The notes under the pieces were generated by a model, which searched no databases, was not told the DNA's origin, and saw only the letters and a list, made by a program, of their open reading frames with translations. A stretch of DNA of 64,000 nucleotides from Bacteroidota bacterium. Lineage in GTDB: Bacteria > Bacteroidota > Bacteroidia > B-17B0 > Aurantibacillaceae. Within the stretch, counting starts at the first letter, position 1, and each line of letters opens with the position of its first letter. Location: positions 1 through 64,000 of the forward strand of contig JACPOC010000041.1 of assembly GCA_016185125.1 (NCBI GenBank). The letters are read 5' to 3'. Below, in pieces: positions 29,943-39,631 of the stretch. Both the position numbers and the translations under genes were made by a program.

Positions 29943-32099
29943 TTGAAAATGAAAAGTAAAATTATAATCTTCCTAACGGTTCTCTCGTTAGCGGGAAAAG
30001 CCGATGAAGGAATGTGGATGCCGCAACTCATAGCCGCCATGAACATTAGCGATATGAAAAAGAACGGTTTTAAACTTTCTGCGGAGCAAATTTACAGCAT
30101 CAACAAGGCCAGCATGAAAGATGCCGTGGCAATTTTTGGCGGAGGCTGCACCGCCGAAGTTATTTCTGATAAAGGTTTAATACTTACCAATCATCATTGT
30201 GGTTTTTCATCCATAGCTGCTTTAAGCTCGGTTGCTAACGATTATTTGAAAAACGGATATTGGGCAATGAATGCCAAAGAAGAATTATATAGTAAAGATC
30301 TTACCGTTACTTTTATTAAGCGCATTGAAGATGTTACTTCTAAAATTCTGCAAAATGTAAAGGTTGGATTTTCGGAAATTCAACGCGATTCCGCCATTCA
30401 ATCCAACATAAAACTTTTAGAAAAAAAGACAAAAGAAGAATATAAGTACGACACCTTTATCCGCGGATTTTATTATGGGAACGAATATTATTTATTTGTA
30501 ACCGAAACATTCAGAGATGTGCGCTTAGTTGGAGCCCCGCCCGAGAGCATAGGCAAGTTTGGCGATGAAACCGATAATTGGGTGTGGCCGCGCCATAATG
30601 CGGATTTTAGTATGTTTAGAATTTATGCTAATAAAGAAAACAAGCCTGCCGAGTACAACTCTGAAAATATACCTTATAAGCCCGCTTACTCTTTTCCTAT
30701 TTCTTTAAAAGGATATGAAAAAGGAGACTTTACAATGGTGTACGGTTTTCCCGGGCGAACGCAGGAATATCTTTCCTCCAACGCCGTGGAGCTTTTGCAA
30801 AATCAACAAGATCCAATAAGAGTGGAACTTCGTGAAAAACGTTTGGCTATTATGGCAACAGACATGAAAAAGAACGATACCATTCGTTTAATGTATGCCA
30901 ATAAATATGCAGGTGTTGCTAATTATTATAAAAAATGGAACGGTGAAATGCAAGGTTTAAAAAAATCGAATGCCGTTCAAACTAAAAAAGATTTTGAAAA
31001 AAAATTCCTGTCGCAGGTGTCAAGTGAGCCTGCAAAAAAAGAAAAATTCACTAATCTCTTTAATCAGTTTACAAAAACGTATGAAGAGTACGCTCCTTTA
31101 AGCAAGCAATACGATTATTTTACCGAATGTCTTTTAGGTATTGATGCCATTCGCCTCGCTAATAGTTTTGTGCCTGTTTTCACAGAGCTTAAAAAGAAAC
31201 AGGAAGGAAAAGAAAATAAATTTGAAGCGAAATTTAAAGAAGTAAAACCTATTCTTCCGTTTAAAAATTTTAATAAAGAAACCGATCGCAAAATATGCGT
31301 GGCCATGTTGGATATGTTTTCTAAGAACATTGATAAATCGCTACGTGTTCCGTATCTCGATTCTTTACTAACTGTTTATAATGGAAACACAAAAGCTTTA
31401 ACAGATTTTTTATACAACAATTCGGGTTTTATAGATAATAAAAAAGCGGAATTAATGTTTTCGGATTTTGAAAAAAACGCCCAATTGTATGAACGCGATC
31501 CTGTTTATTTGCTGGCTACTGCTATTGTAAAGCATTATCAAAAAACCGTTATTCCACAAATAAATTATTACGAATTGCAGATAGCAGAACTTCAAAAAGA
31601 ATATATGAAAGGGCTTCGTGAGAATATAAAAGACAAGAAGTTTTATCCGGATGCCAACGGTACTTTGCGAGTGGCTTACGGTAAAGTTGCTGATTACAAA
31701 CCCAGAGATGGCGTGGATTATTTGCATTTTACAACAATCGACGGCCTAGTAGATAAAAACAAAACAGGAATAGAAGATTATTATGTAAAGCCCAGATTGC
31801 TTGAGCTGTATGAGAAAAAAGACTTTGGAAATTACGTAGATAAAAACGGTAAGCTCCGCATCGCTTTTACAGGAAGCAATCACACCACCGGAGGCAATAG
31901 CGGAAGCCCGGTTATTAACGCGAAAGGACAACTGATAGGTACAAACTTCGATAGAAATTGGGAAGGTACCATGAGCGACATTATGTATAACGGCAGTTTT
32001 TGCCGCAACATTGTTTTAGACGTTCGCTTTACCTTATGGGTAGTTGATAAATACGCGGGCGCAGGATATTTATTAAATGAAATGAAGTTAATCAAATAA
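29943..32099 (+). CDS. S46 family peptidase (dipeptidyl-peptidase 7/11-like)
   Basis: GGGCTAEVISDKGLILTNHHCGFSSIAALSSV and TGGNSGSPVINAKGQLIGTNFDRNWEG. Confidence 0.93.
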   Translation: MKMKSKIIIFLTVLSLAGKADEGMWMPQLIAAMNISDMKKNGFKLSAEQIYSINKASMKDAVAIFGGGCTAEVISDKGLILTNHHCGFSSIAALSSVANDYLKNGYWAMNAKEELYSKDLTVTFIKRIEDVTSKILQNVKVGFSEIQRDSAIQSNIKLLEKKTKEEYKYDTFIRGFYYGNEYYLFVTETFRDVRLVGAPPESIGKFGDETDNWVWPRHNADFSMFRIYANKENKPAEYNSENIPYKPAYSFPISLKGYEKGDFTMVYGFPGRTQEYLSSNAVELLQNQQDPIRVELREKRLAIMATDMKKNDTIRLMYANKYAGVANYYKKWNGEMQGLKKSNAVQTKKDFEKKFLSQVSSEPAKKEKFTNLFNQFTKTYEEYAPLSKQYDYFTECLLGIDAIRLANSFVPVFTELKKKQEGKENKFEAKFKEVKPILPFKNFNKETDRKICVAMLDMFSKNIDKSLRVPYLDSLLTVYNGNTKALTDFLYNNSGFIDNKKAELMFSDFEKNAQLYERDPVYLLATAIVKHYQKTVIPQINYYELQIAELQKEYMKGLRENIKDKKFYPDANGTLRVAYGKVADYKPRDGVDYLHFTTIDGLVDKNKTGIEDYYVKPRLLELYEKKDFGNYVDKNGKLRIAFTGSNHTTGGNSGSPVINAKGQLIGTNFDRNWEGTMSDIMYNGSFCRNIVLDVRFTLWVVDKYAGAGYLLNEMKLIK

Positions 32100-32102
32100 T
32101 AT

Positions 32103-32672
32103 ATGAAACAATTTTTAGGATATTTTTTACAGGGTTTACTTTTATTTATCCCCTTAATAATTACGTTTGCCGTACTTTTTAAACTATTCGATTTTTTTGC
32201 CGACATTTTTTCATTCATCGGAATAAGCAACAGTACGCTTTTAAACACCGGCCTTGGATTAATAGTAACGCTGGGCTTTATTGCCTTGCTTGGCGTTCTG
32301 GCATCTTCTTTTGTGTTTAAACAAATGTTTAATTACATGGAAGATAAATTGGAACACGCCCCCTTTATCCGTCACATTTATTCTCCCATCAAAGATTTTA
32401 CCAATGCATTTGTAGGAAATAAAAAACGGTTTAACAAACCCGTTTTGGTTCTTACAAATTCCGCCGCTCATATTGAAGAACTTGGTTTTATTACCAATCA
32501 AGATCTTTCGCATTTGCACGAAATGGATAAAATAGCGGTGTATATGCCAATGTCTTATTCTCTTTCGGGGAGATTAATCATTGTTCCAAAAGATAATGTA
32601 AAACCTTTAAAGGCAGATGCTTCTGAGGTAATGAAATTTATTGTAAGCGGCGGAGTTAGTGATGTGGATTAA
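32103..32672 (+). CDS. DUF502 family membrane protein
   Basis: Two TM segments, PFIRHIYSPIKDFTNAF, VYMPMSYSLSGRLIIVP. Confidence 0.8.
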   Translation: MKQFLGYFLQGLLLFIPLIITFAVLFKLFDFFADIFSFIGISNSTLLNTGLGLIVTLGFIALLGVLASSFVFKQMFNYMEDKLEHAPFIRHIYSPIKDFTNAFVGNKKRFNKPVLVLTNSAAHIEELGFITNQDLSHLHEMDKIAVYMPMSYSLSGRLIIVPKDNVKPLKADASEVMKFIVSGGVSDVD

Positions 32673-32719
32673 ATTTTTTACTGAACAATTATAAATTAGT
32701 GTCATAAACAATTGTAAAA

Positions 32720-33673
32720 ATGGCTGCAATCTTACAGATAAACAATGTTACCAAACGTTACAGCACTCACACCGCATTAAATGATGTTTCTATTTCGGTT
32801 AATGAACAGGCTGTTTTTGGTTTGCTTGGGCCTAACGGTGCGGGCAAAACCTCTCTTATTCGCATCATCAATCAAATTACCGGTCCGGATAAAGGCGAAA
32901 TACTCTTCAAAAATGAAAAGCTTAATTTAAAACATATTGAGCAAATTGGTTATTTGCCCGAAGAACGCGGTTTGTATAAAAAAATGCCGGTAGGAGAACA
33001 GGCCTTGTATCTGGCGCGATTAAAAGGTTTGTCAAAAGCAGAAGCAAAAAAAAGATTGATCTACTGGTTCGAAAAGTTTGATATGCAAAACTGGTGGAAG
33101 AAACGTGTGGATGAGCTAAGTAAAGGCATGCAGCAAAAAGTTCAGTTTATTGTAACCGTTTTACATGAACCTGAATTATTAATTCTGGATGAGCCTTTCA
33201 GCGGCTTTGATCCCATTAACGCGCAATTGATAAAAAACGAAATTCTTGAACTTCGTAAAAAAGGCGCTACCGTTATTTTTTCAACGCACAATATGGGCAG
33301 CGTAGAAGAACTCTGCGATAACATAGCACTAATAAATAAATCCATTAAAATTCTGGATGGTTCTGTAAAAGATATTCGTAAAACATTCAGAACAAATACT
33401 TACAAAATTGTTTTTAAAGGAAATATTTTAGGCTTTACCAATGCCTTATGGACAGGCGCGGAAATTATCGAAAAGCAGTCGGACGAAGACATTCATACCA
33501 TAACAGTAAAACTTTTAAATGGAGTTAATTCCACGCAAATGCTTCAGGCCGTACTTCCTGTTTGCCAAATTATTTCGTTCTCCGAAATTATTCCAAGCAT
33601 GAACGATATATTTATTCGTAAAGTAAGCGAAGGCAATGAGGCATTAGGCACAAAAAGTAATTATACAGAATAA
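32720..33673 (+). CDS. ABC transporter ATP-binding protein (NatA-like)
   Basis: Walker A GPNGAGKTS, ELSKGMQQKVQF, LLILDEPFSGFDP. Confidence 0.92.
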   Translation: MAAILQINNVTKRYSTHTALNDVSISVNEQAVFGLLGPNGAGKTSLIRIINQITGPDKGEILFKNEKLNLKHIEQIGYLPEERGLYKKMPVGEQALYLARLKGLSKAEAKKRLIYWFEKFDMQNWWKKRVDELSKGMQQKVQFIVTVLHEPELLILDEPFSGFDPINAQLIKNEILELRKKGATVIFSTHNMGSVEELCDNIALINKSIKILDGSVKDIRKTFRTNTYKIVFKGNILGFTNALWTGAEIIEKQSDEDIHTITVKLLNGVNSTQMLQAVLPVCQIISFSEIIPSMNDIFIRKVSEGNEALGTKSNYTE

Positions 33674-33738
33674 TAAACACTAATTAACTCCATTACCTGA
33701 AAGTATAAATGAATGTAGCATTAAAAAGAGGCCGCAAA

Positions 33739-33892
33739 TTAAGACACGAATTAACACTAATTACACGAAAGTAGGACAAGATTTTTAAAGAAGTTAAAGA
33801 CAAATTACAAAAATTGAATTTAAGTAATGATGCAAAATTATACTACGGATTAAATAAAAATAAGTTTTAAGTCGTAAAAATTAGTGTCTTAA
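33739..33892. repeat. Small inverted-repeat-bounded remnant with truncated ORF
   Basis: TTAAGACACGAATTAACACTAATT ... AAATTAGTGTCTTAA flank an open frame 33781-33870 (IFKEVKDKLQKLNLSNDAKLYYGLNKNKF*). Confidence 0.5.
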
Positions 33893-33905
33893 AAAATATA
33901 TTAAT

Positions 33906-35246
33906 ATGTCGAAAATAGGATTAATAATTGGCAGGGAGATTAAATCAAAACTTACCAATAAAACGTTTATCATCATGACCTTTTTAACACCACTGATTTT
34001 TATCGGTGGTTTAGCTTTGATCTTTTGGACATCTATGCCTGAAAAGATTGAGCAAAAAGTAGAGGTGATAGATCAAACAGGTTTGTTCGCATCCACATTA
34101 AAAGGTAATGAATATGTATCGCTTACCTTTTCAAACGAAAGCATAGAAACAGCGCAGGACAATTTTCAAAAATCAGATTTTACAACCATCCTTTTTATTT
34201 TTAAAGGATCAGACGGAAACATCATTCCTAAGGCAAGATTGCTTTACAAAAAAAGCCCCGGCCTGGCCTTTAAAACATATATTAGAACAGAACTGGAGCG
34301 TATCTATTACGAATATAAACTCAAAGCCAATAATATTGATCCGAATATTATTATTAATGCCCGCCAAGGCTTGGTTATTGATATGGAAAAGGTAAATGAA
34401 AACGGTGAAATTAAAAACGCGGAAGGCGTTCAGCTTTTTTCTTTTGCAATGGGCCTAATTATGATGCTCTTTATATTAATGTATGGAATGATGGTTTTTA
34501 GAAGTGTGATGGAAGAAAAAACAAATCGAATTGTGGAAGTAATTGTTTCTTCGGTAAGGCCTTTTGAATTAATGATTGGTAAAATAATTGGAGTGGCTAT
34601 TGTTGGCGTTATTCAATTTACAATTACTACTATTATTACCGCGGTGTTAAGCATGGTGCTTTCAGGCATATTTTTAAAAGACATTAGCGCCATGAAAACT
34701 AAATTTGATAATCAAAACGCAGTGGTTAGCAAATTAGGAATCAACGCCGGAGCGCACTTAAGCAATACCGAAGAGTTTAAGGATAACCAAAAAATGTTTG
34801 AAACCCTTGATCAACTTCAAAAAATAAATTTTGTAGAAGTTGGAGTTTACTTTATTCTCTTCTTTATTGGAGGATATTTATTTTACAGTTCGTTGTTAGC
34901 CGCCATTGGCAGCGCGGTAGATTCAGAGGCCGATTCGCAGCAGTTTATGATGCCAATTATTTTGCCGCTGATGATTGGTTACTTTTTAGCCATTAAAATT
35001 ATGGTGAGTCCCGAATCTAACGCTGTTATCATCGGCTCCTTTATTCCCTTTACCTCGCCCATAGTTATGATGGCCCGTATTCCGCAAGGGGTTCCGGCTT
35101 GGCAGGTGTTAAGCTCGCTGGTAATTTTATACATTTCCTTTATTTTTACAACCTGGCTGGCGGGCAAAATATATCGCACCGGCATTTTAATGTATGGTAA
35201 AAAAACAAGTTGGCGCGAAATAGGCAAATGGCTTTTCTATAAATAA
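33906..35246 (+). CDS. ABC transporter permease (NatB-like)
   Basis: MIGKIIGVAIVGVIQF, FRSVMEEKTNRIVEVIVSSVRPFELM; multiple TM segments. Confidence 0.9.
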   Translation: MSKIGLIIGREIKSKLTNKTFIIMTFLTPLIFIGGLALIFWTSMPEKIEQKVEVIDQTGLFASTLKGNEYVSLTFSNESIETAQDNFQKSDFTTILFIFKGSDGNIIPKARLLYKKSPGLAFKTYIRTELERIYYEYKLKANNIDPNIIINARQGLVIDMEKVNENGEIKNAEGVQLFSFAMGLIMMLFILMYGMMVFRSVMEEKTNRIVEVIVSSVRPFELMIGKIIGVAIVGVIQFTITTIITAVLSMVLSGIFLKDISAMKTKFDNQNAVVSKLGINAGAHLSNTEEFKDNQKMFETLDQLQKINFVEVGVYFILFFIGGYLFYSSLLAAIGSAVDSEADSQQFMMPIILPLMIGYFLAIKIMVSPESNAVIIGSFIPFTSPIVMMARIPQGVPAWQVLSSLVILYISFIFTTWLAGKIYRTGILMYGKKTSWREIGKWLFYK

Positions 35247-35258
35247 AATAATTTTCTA

Positions 35259-36284
35259 TTGAAAAAACGATCGAATATTTACTGGATTTGTCAGTTATTG
35301 GGATGGTCGTTTTATCTGTTTATTAATCTCATCTTTTTTGGATTAAAATATCAATCCGGTTATAAATACTATGTCATACTTTTTTTTTCTTTGCCTTTAG
35401 GTATTGGCATTACTCATGTTTACAGAGAAGCCATACTTAAATACCATGTATTACGTTTTAAAATCCCTTCGCAGCTCATCTTTATTATATTTTTTAGTGT
35501 ATTAAAAGCACTTATATTTTTTACAAGTATTACCATCGTTTCTATATGGTTAGGATTTGTAGATCTTAAACTTGATGTGCTTAGTATTTCGGAATTAGTT
35601 ATTAATTATTCTGTGCCCTTTTTTTTCTGGAATATTATTTATTTTGGCTTTAAATATTTTCAAAATTACAAACGAAGCGAAATAAACTCCTTACGGCTTT
35701 ATGCGGCAAGCAGAGAGTCGGAGTTAAATAATTTAAAATCGCAACTCAATCCGCATTTTATGTTTAACAGTTTAAACAGCATTCGCGCTTTAATAGATGA
35801 AGATGCCGGAAAAGCAAAAGTGGCGGTAACCAAACTTTCTAATATTTTACGAACAACCCTTTTAATTAACAAGAGTAAATTAATTCCTTTAAGAGATGAA
35901 ATTAATTTGGTAATGGAATATTTAGATATGGAAAAGATACGCTATGAAGAAAGAATTAATTTTGAATTTAAAATAGATGAAAATGTAATGGATAAAAGCA
36001 TTCCTCCCTTTATCATTCAGGCGCAGGTAGAAAACGCGGTGAAGCATGGCATTGCTAAACTACCCGGTAATGGTAGCATTGTTATACAAGCTTTTTTATT
36101 GGGAGAAGTGCTTAAACTGAAAATTTCCAATACAGGCCGCATGGGTACAGAAATGCCGCTTACCGGTGTGGGTATAAAAAATTCCATACAACGGCTGGAA
36201 CTAATGTATGGTTCTTCCGGAAAATTATTTATCAGTCAGGTAAATAATTGGGTTGTTGTCGATATTAATATACCTTTGAAATAA
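35259..36284 (+). CDS. LytS-type sensor histidine kinase
   Basis: QLNPHFMFNSLNSIRALI, PPFIIQAQVENAVKHGI; TTG start. Confidence 0.9.
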   Translation: MKKRSNIYWICQLLGWSFYLFINLIFFGLKYQSGYKYYVILFFSLPLGIGITHVYREAILKYHVLRFKIPSQLIFIIFFSVLKALIFFTSITIVSIWLGFVDLKLDVLSISELVINYSVPFFFWNIIYFGFKYFQNYKRSEINSLRLYAASRESELNNLKSQLNPHFMFNSLNSIRALIDEDAGKAKVAVTKLSNILRTTLLINKSKLIPLRDEINLVMEYLDMEKIRYEERINFEFKIDENVMDKSIPPFIIQAQVENAVKHGIAKLPGNGSIVIQAFLLGEVLKLKISNTGRMGTEMPLTGVGIKNSIQRLELMYGSSGKLFISQVNNWVVVDINIPLK

Positions 36285-36390
36285 TTTTTATTTTATCATT
36301 ATGAAATAGCCATGTGCCAAAACGCACAAACACAAATAAAGATACATGGCGTATTCCATATGACAATTAAAAAAATATAAATATCTACTT

Positions 36391-37104
36391 ATGAAAGCAA
36401 TAATCATTGACGATGAACGCCTGGCAAGACAGGAATTAAAAAGTTTATTAGCCCCCTACAAAGAAGTGGAAATAATTGCCGAATGCGCCGATGCAGTGGA
36501 AGCCCTTCAAAAGATCAATGGATTAAAGCCCGATGTTATTTTTTGCGATATACAAATGCCCGGCAAAACAGGCTTGCAGTTGGCCGAAGAAATTTCGGGC
36601 GCCATAGATGTTGTGTTTATTACCGCGCATGATGAGCACGCCATAAAAGCTTTTGAATTAAACGCTTTTGATTATTTACTAAAACCCATTCAGCCGCAAC
36701 GCCTCGCCGAAACTATTAAAAAGCTGAGTGTAAAAGAAACTTCAGTTAAAGCCGATAATAACGCGCCGCTTTCAAAAAAGGATATAGTGTTTATTAAGGA
36801 TGGAGAAAAATGTTGGTTTGTAAAGCTGGAAGAAGTGCGCCTTTTTGAATCGGAAGGCAATTATGTGCGCGTTTATTTTGATAATTCAAAACCTTTAATA
36901 CTTAGAAGCCTTAATAGCCTTGAAACCAGATTAAATGAAAAAGAATTTTTTAGAGCCAGCCGAAAACACATTATTAATTTAAACTACATAATTAGTGTAG
37001 AACAATGGTTTAACAATGGGTTAAATGTTAAACTAAAAGATGGCAAAGAAATTGAAATATCGCGCCGGCAGGCGGTAAGGCTTAAAGATATGATGAGTTT
37101 ATAA
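36391..37104 (+). CDS. LytTR-family response regulator
   Basis: IIDDERLARQEL receiver domain, FITAHDEHAIKAFELNAFDYLLKP, LytTR domain ESEGNYVRVYF. Confidence 0.95.
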   Translation: MKAIIIDDERLARQELKSLLAPYKEVEIIAECADAVEALQKINGLKPDVIFCDIQMPGKTGLQLAEEISGAIDVVFITAHDEHAIKAFELNAFDYLLKPIQPQRLAETIKKLSVKETSVKADNNAPLSKKDIVFIKDGEKCWFVKLEEVRLFESEGNYVRVYFDNSKPLILRSLNSLETRLNEKEFFRASRKHIINLNYIISVEQWFNNGLNVKLKDGKEIEISRRQAVRLKDMMSL

Positions 37105-37152
37105 ATATTTTATTTCCTCACAATAAACCCTTAACTTTAACGTTAATCTTAA

Positions 37153-38214
37153 GTGAAAAAACTTATTCTTATACTTTTAAGCCTAAACTTTACCTCGGCC
37201 CTCCTATCACAAATAGGCGGCACAAAAAGCTATCGTTTTTTAGATATACCCATGACGGCAAGAGCCGCGGCTTTGGGCGGCAATAGCATGGCCATTTGGG
37301 GCGATGATGTTAATTTGATCTACAGCAATCCATCTTTATTAAATGCTTCTATGTCAAAACAAGTGGCTTTTAATTACAGTAATTATGTTGGTGATTTAAA
37401 CTTTGGATATTTGGCCTACGCGCATCATTTGCAAAAATATGGTACCGTTGGCGGCGGGCTTCAATTTTTTAATTACGGCAAGTTTAAGGGTTATGATGAA
37501 TTTGGGCAACCCACCAATAATTTTAAAGCAAATGATTACAGTATTAATTTAAATTATGCCAAACCTTTTGAAGATTCATCTTTTCAAATAGGTGTGGCTT
37601 TAAAAACAATTATTTCTCAATATGATATTTATAAATCTTTTGGCAACGCTATTGATTTTGGAATAACCTACCACAGTAAAAAAGATTTAGTGTTCAGTAT
37701 TCAGGCAAAAAACGTGGGTTTTATTTGGAAAAGTTATTCTAACGTTATAGGGACCAAAGAAGCCTTGCCGCAAACAGTGCAATTGGGTTTAAGTTATAAA
37801 GTACCCAAAGCGCCCTTTAGGCTAACAGGGGTTTACGATCAACTATTAAAATGGAATTTAAAATATGTTAGTCCGGTTGATACGTCAGGAAAGAGCAATG
37901 CCTTCTCTTCCACCCCATCAAAAGTAGATTCCAGTAAATGGCAAAAGTTGGGCCCCAGGTTTGGTAACGGGGCCGATAATTTTTTGAGGCACATTACCGT
38001 AGGCGCAGAGATTTTGGTAACTAAAAACTTCAACCTCCGTATTGCTTATAATCACAGAAGGCAGCGCGAAATGATACTTCCTGAACGCAGAGGAGCCAAC
38101 GGCCTTAGCGTGGGCTTTGGGTTTAAAGTAAAACATTTTGGCTTTGCCTATTCCTTTACTAAAATGGCCTTCCCGGGCAACAGCAGTATTTTTAGTTTCA
38201 GCTGGACTATTTAA
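37153..38214 (+). CDS. porQ: Type IX secretion system protein PorQ
   Basis: GGTKSYRFLDIPMTARAAALGGNSMAIWGDDVNLIYSNPSLL; GTG start. Confidence 0.88.
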   Translation: MKKLILILLSLNFTSALLSQIGGTKSYRFLDIPMTARAAALGGNSMAIWGDDVNLIYSNPSLLNASMSKQVAFNYSNYVGDLNFGYLAYAHHLQKYGTVGGGLQFFNYGKFKGYDEFGQPTNNFKANDYSINLNYAKPFEDSSFQIGVALKTIISQYDIYKSFGNAIDFGITYHSKKDLVFSIQAKNVGFIWKSYSNVIGTKEALPQTVQLGLSYKVPKAPFRLTGVYDQLLKWNLKYVSPVDTSGKSNAFSSTPSKVDSSKWQKLGPRFGNGADNFLRHITVGAEILVTKNFNLRIAYNHRRQREMILPERRGANGLSVGFGFKVKHFGFAYSFTKMAFPGNSSIFSFSWTI

Positions 38215-38230
38215 GCCTTCCTTTTTAGCC

Positions 38231-38539
38231 TTACAGGTTTTTAATAATGCTTCTAAAATCTTCGGGATTGCTTATTACGGCATCTTTATAAATAACCCCT
38301 CGTTGGTAAATACTTAAATAAGGAGCGTTTTGCTTTTCAATCACATCATCAATAATAGCATTTTCTTTAGAATCTATTTCAACAAATAAAACATCTGTTT
38401 GCGCTTCTTTGGCAATAACCTCCTCAAATTCCACAAGTAGCTTTAAGCAATTCTCGCAACGATCGGAAGTATGAATAACCACTATTTTTTCATACTCAGA
38501 AACAAGCCATCGTAATTTTTCGGAAGTTGTTTTTTTCAT
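38231..38539 (-). CDS. YtxJ-like monothiol bacilliredoxin family protein
   Basis: Thioredoxin-fold size, IHTSDRCENC motif, PYLSIYQRGVIY. Confidence 0.6.
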   Translation of the reverse strand: MKKTTSEKLRWLVSEYEKIVVIHTSDRCENCLKLLVEFEEVIAKEAQTDVLFVEIDSKENAIIDDVIEKQNAPYLSIYQRGVIYKDAVISNPEDFRSIIKNL

Positions 38540-38560
38540 TATGCGGGTTTTATTACTTTG

Positions 38561-38595
38561 TTTGTAATGTAAAATACATTTTTGGTTTACATTTG
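38561..38595 (+). promoter_or_regulatory. Candidate promoter with overlapping inverted repeat
   Basis: TTTG-N23-TACATTTG, overlapped by AATGTAAA-N12-TTTACATT (38566-38593). Confidence 0.45.
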
Positions 38596-38678
38596 TTTAG
38601 TAAATCTTCGGGCATGGGGGCATTGCATAGCTTAACATACCGGAATAATTTCGGGGATAAATTTAATTAATTTATTCT

Positions 38679-38738
38679 ATGGAAACAAACACAAAGCAAA
38701 CCTTCACTAAAAATCAGAAACAACAGCTTTTTACCTAA
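38679..38738 (+). CDS. Small ORF, METNTKQTFTKNQKQQLFT
   Basis: 19-aa ORF between a candidate promoter and a terminator; its stop overlaps the next ATG (TAATG). Confidence 0.35.
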   Translation: METNTKQTFTKNQKQQLFT

Positions 38739-38797
38739 TGGAAGCAAGCGGCATGACCAAGATTGCTAAAATGAGTAAAAAATTAATTATTGAGTAA
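38738..38797 (+). CDS. Small ORF, MEASGMTKIAKMSKKLIIE
   Basis: 19-aa ORF translationally overlapping the previous one, followed by an intrinsic terminator. Confidence 0.35.
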   Translation: MEASGMTKIAKMSKKLIIE

Positions 38798-38812
38798 AAA
38801 CCTTTTTTAACT

Positions 38813-38852
38813 AAAAATCCCGTTTAGTTTTTTACTAAGCGGGATTTTTTTT
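38813..38852 (+). terminator. Rho-independent terminator
   Basis: AAAATCCCGTTTAG-ttttttta-CTAAGCGGGATTTTTTTTT. Confidence 0.88.
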
Positions 38853-38871
38853 TGATCATATTTATCAGTAA

Positions 38872-39477
38872 TCAGGAAGTAACAATTCCCTTGGCTTCCG
38901 AAAGTTTATCACCAGAGGCTTGTATTAATAACACTCTAAACCAATACACGGCGTTACTTGCTAAGCCTCCTACAAATGTTGATGACACGGTAGTACGCTG
39001 AACTTCGGTAAAATTATTTGCATTATAAGTACCGGGGCACATTTGCCATGAGTAAACTGTTTTTGACTTGGGGCTGCATTTTAAACCCACTGCTCCCGGA
39101 TCGTCGGGTAAAAAAACTTGAAAGTCGTATGACTTTCTTACGGGAACTTTGCGTAATTCAAAAGTGCTTAATTCCACAATTGATATATCATTATCTGCTG
39201 TCCTTTCAACGTAATGTGCCATATCCGTTATAAGAATAATAAGCTTTTGTTCTTTTAATTGCACTTCCTTTAGGCTCTCCTTAGTTCCATTTTTCTTTTC
39301 AATAGCTTTTTCTAATTCTTCAACAGCCTTTTTTATAGCAGCAGGAGAAGGGTCGGGATGTTTAAATACCGGTTTGTGGTTAGCAATTGCATTTGCAATT
39401 TCCATAGCTCTTGTAATTTTATTGATTATTTTTAAGTTGGTAAACTTAACGGCAATTTTAACTCTACGGCTTTTCAT
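38872..39477 (-). CDS. Hypothetical protein with C-terminal fibronectin type III-like region
   Basis: Long ORF; C-terminal YSWQMCPGT...VYWFRVLLIQASG resembles FnIII strands. Confidence 0.55.
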   Translation of the reverse strand: MKSRRVKIAVKFTNLKIINKITRAMEIANAIANHKPVFKHPDPSPAAIKKAVEELEKAIEKKNGTKESLKEVQLKEQKLIILITDMAHYVERTADNDISIVELSTFELRKVPVRKSYDFQVFLPDDPGAVGLKCSPKSKTVYSWQMCPGTYNANNFTEVQRTTVSSTFVGGLASNAVYWFRVLLIQASGDKLSEAKGIVTS

Positions 39478-39631
39478 AAATTATAAGTTTAATGTTATTA
39501 TTTTAACGATCAATTTTATAAAAAGTTGCATTTTTTAGATTAATTATTTTAAAATAATTTAGTCTTTTGCATTAACTTACTGATTATAAACTAATTATAT
39601 TTTTACCTTATATCTGTTGAAGCAATTTACT

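Noticed and set aside
35259-37104. PorY/PorX-type T9SS two-component system
   Set aside because: Kinase is LytS-type and regulator is LytTR; porX is separate at 53334
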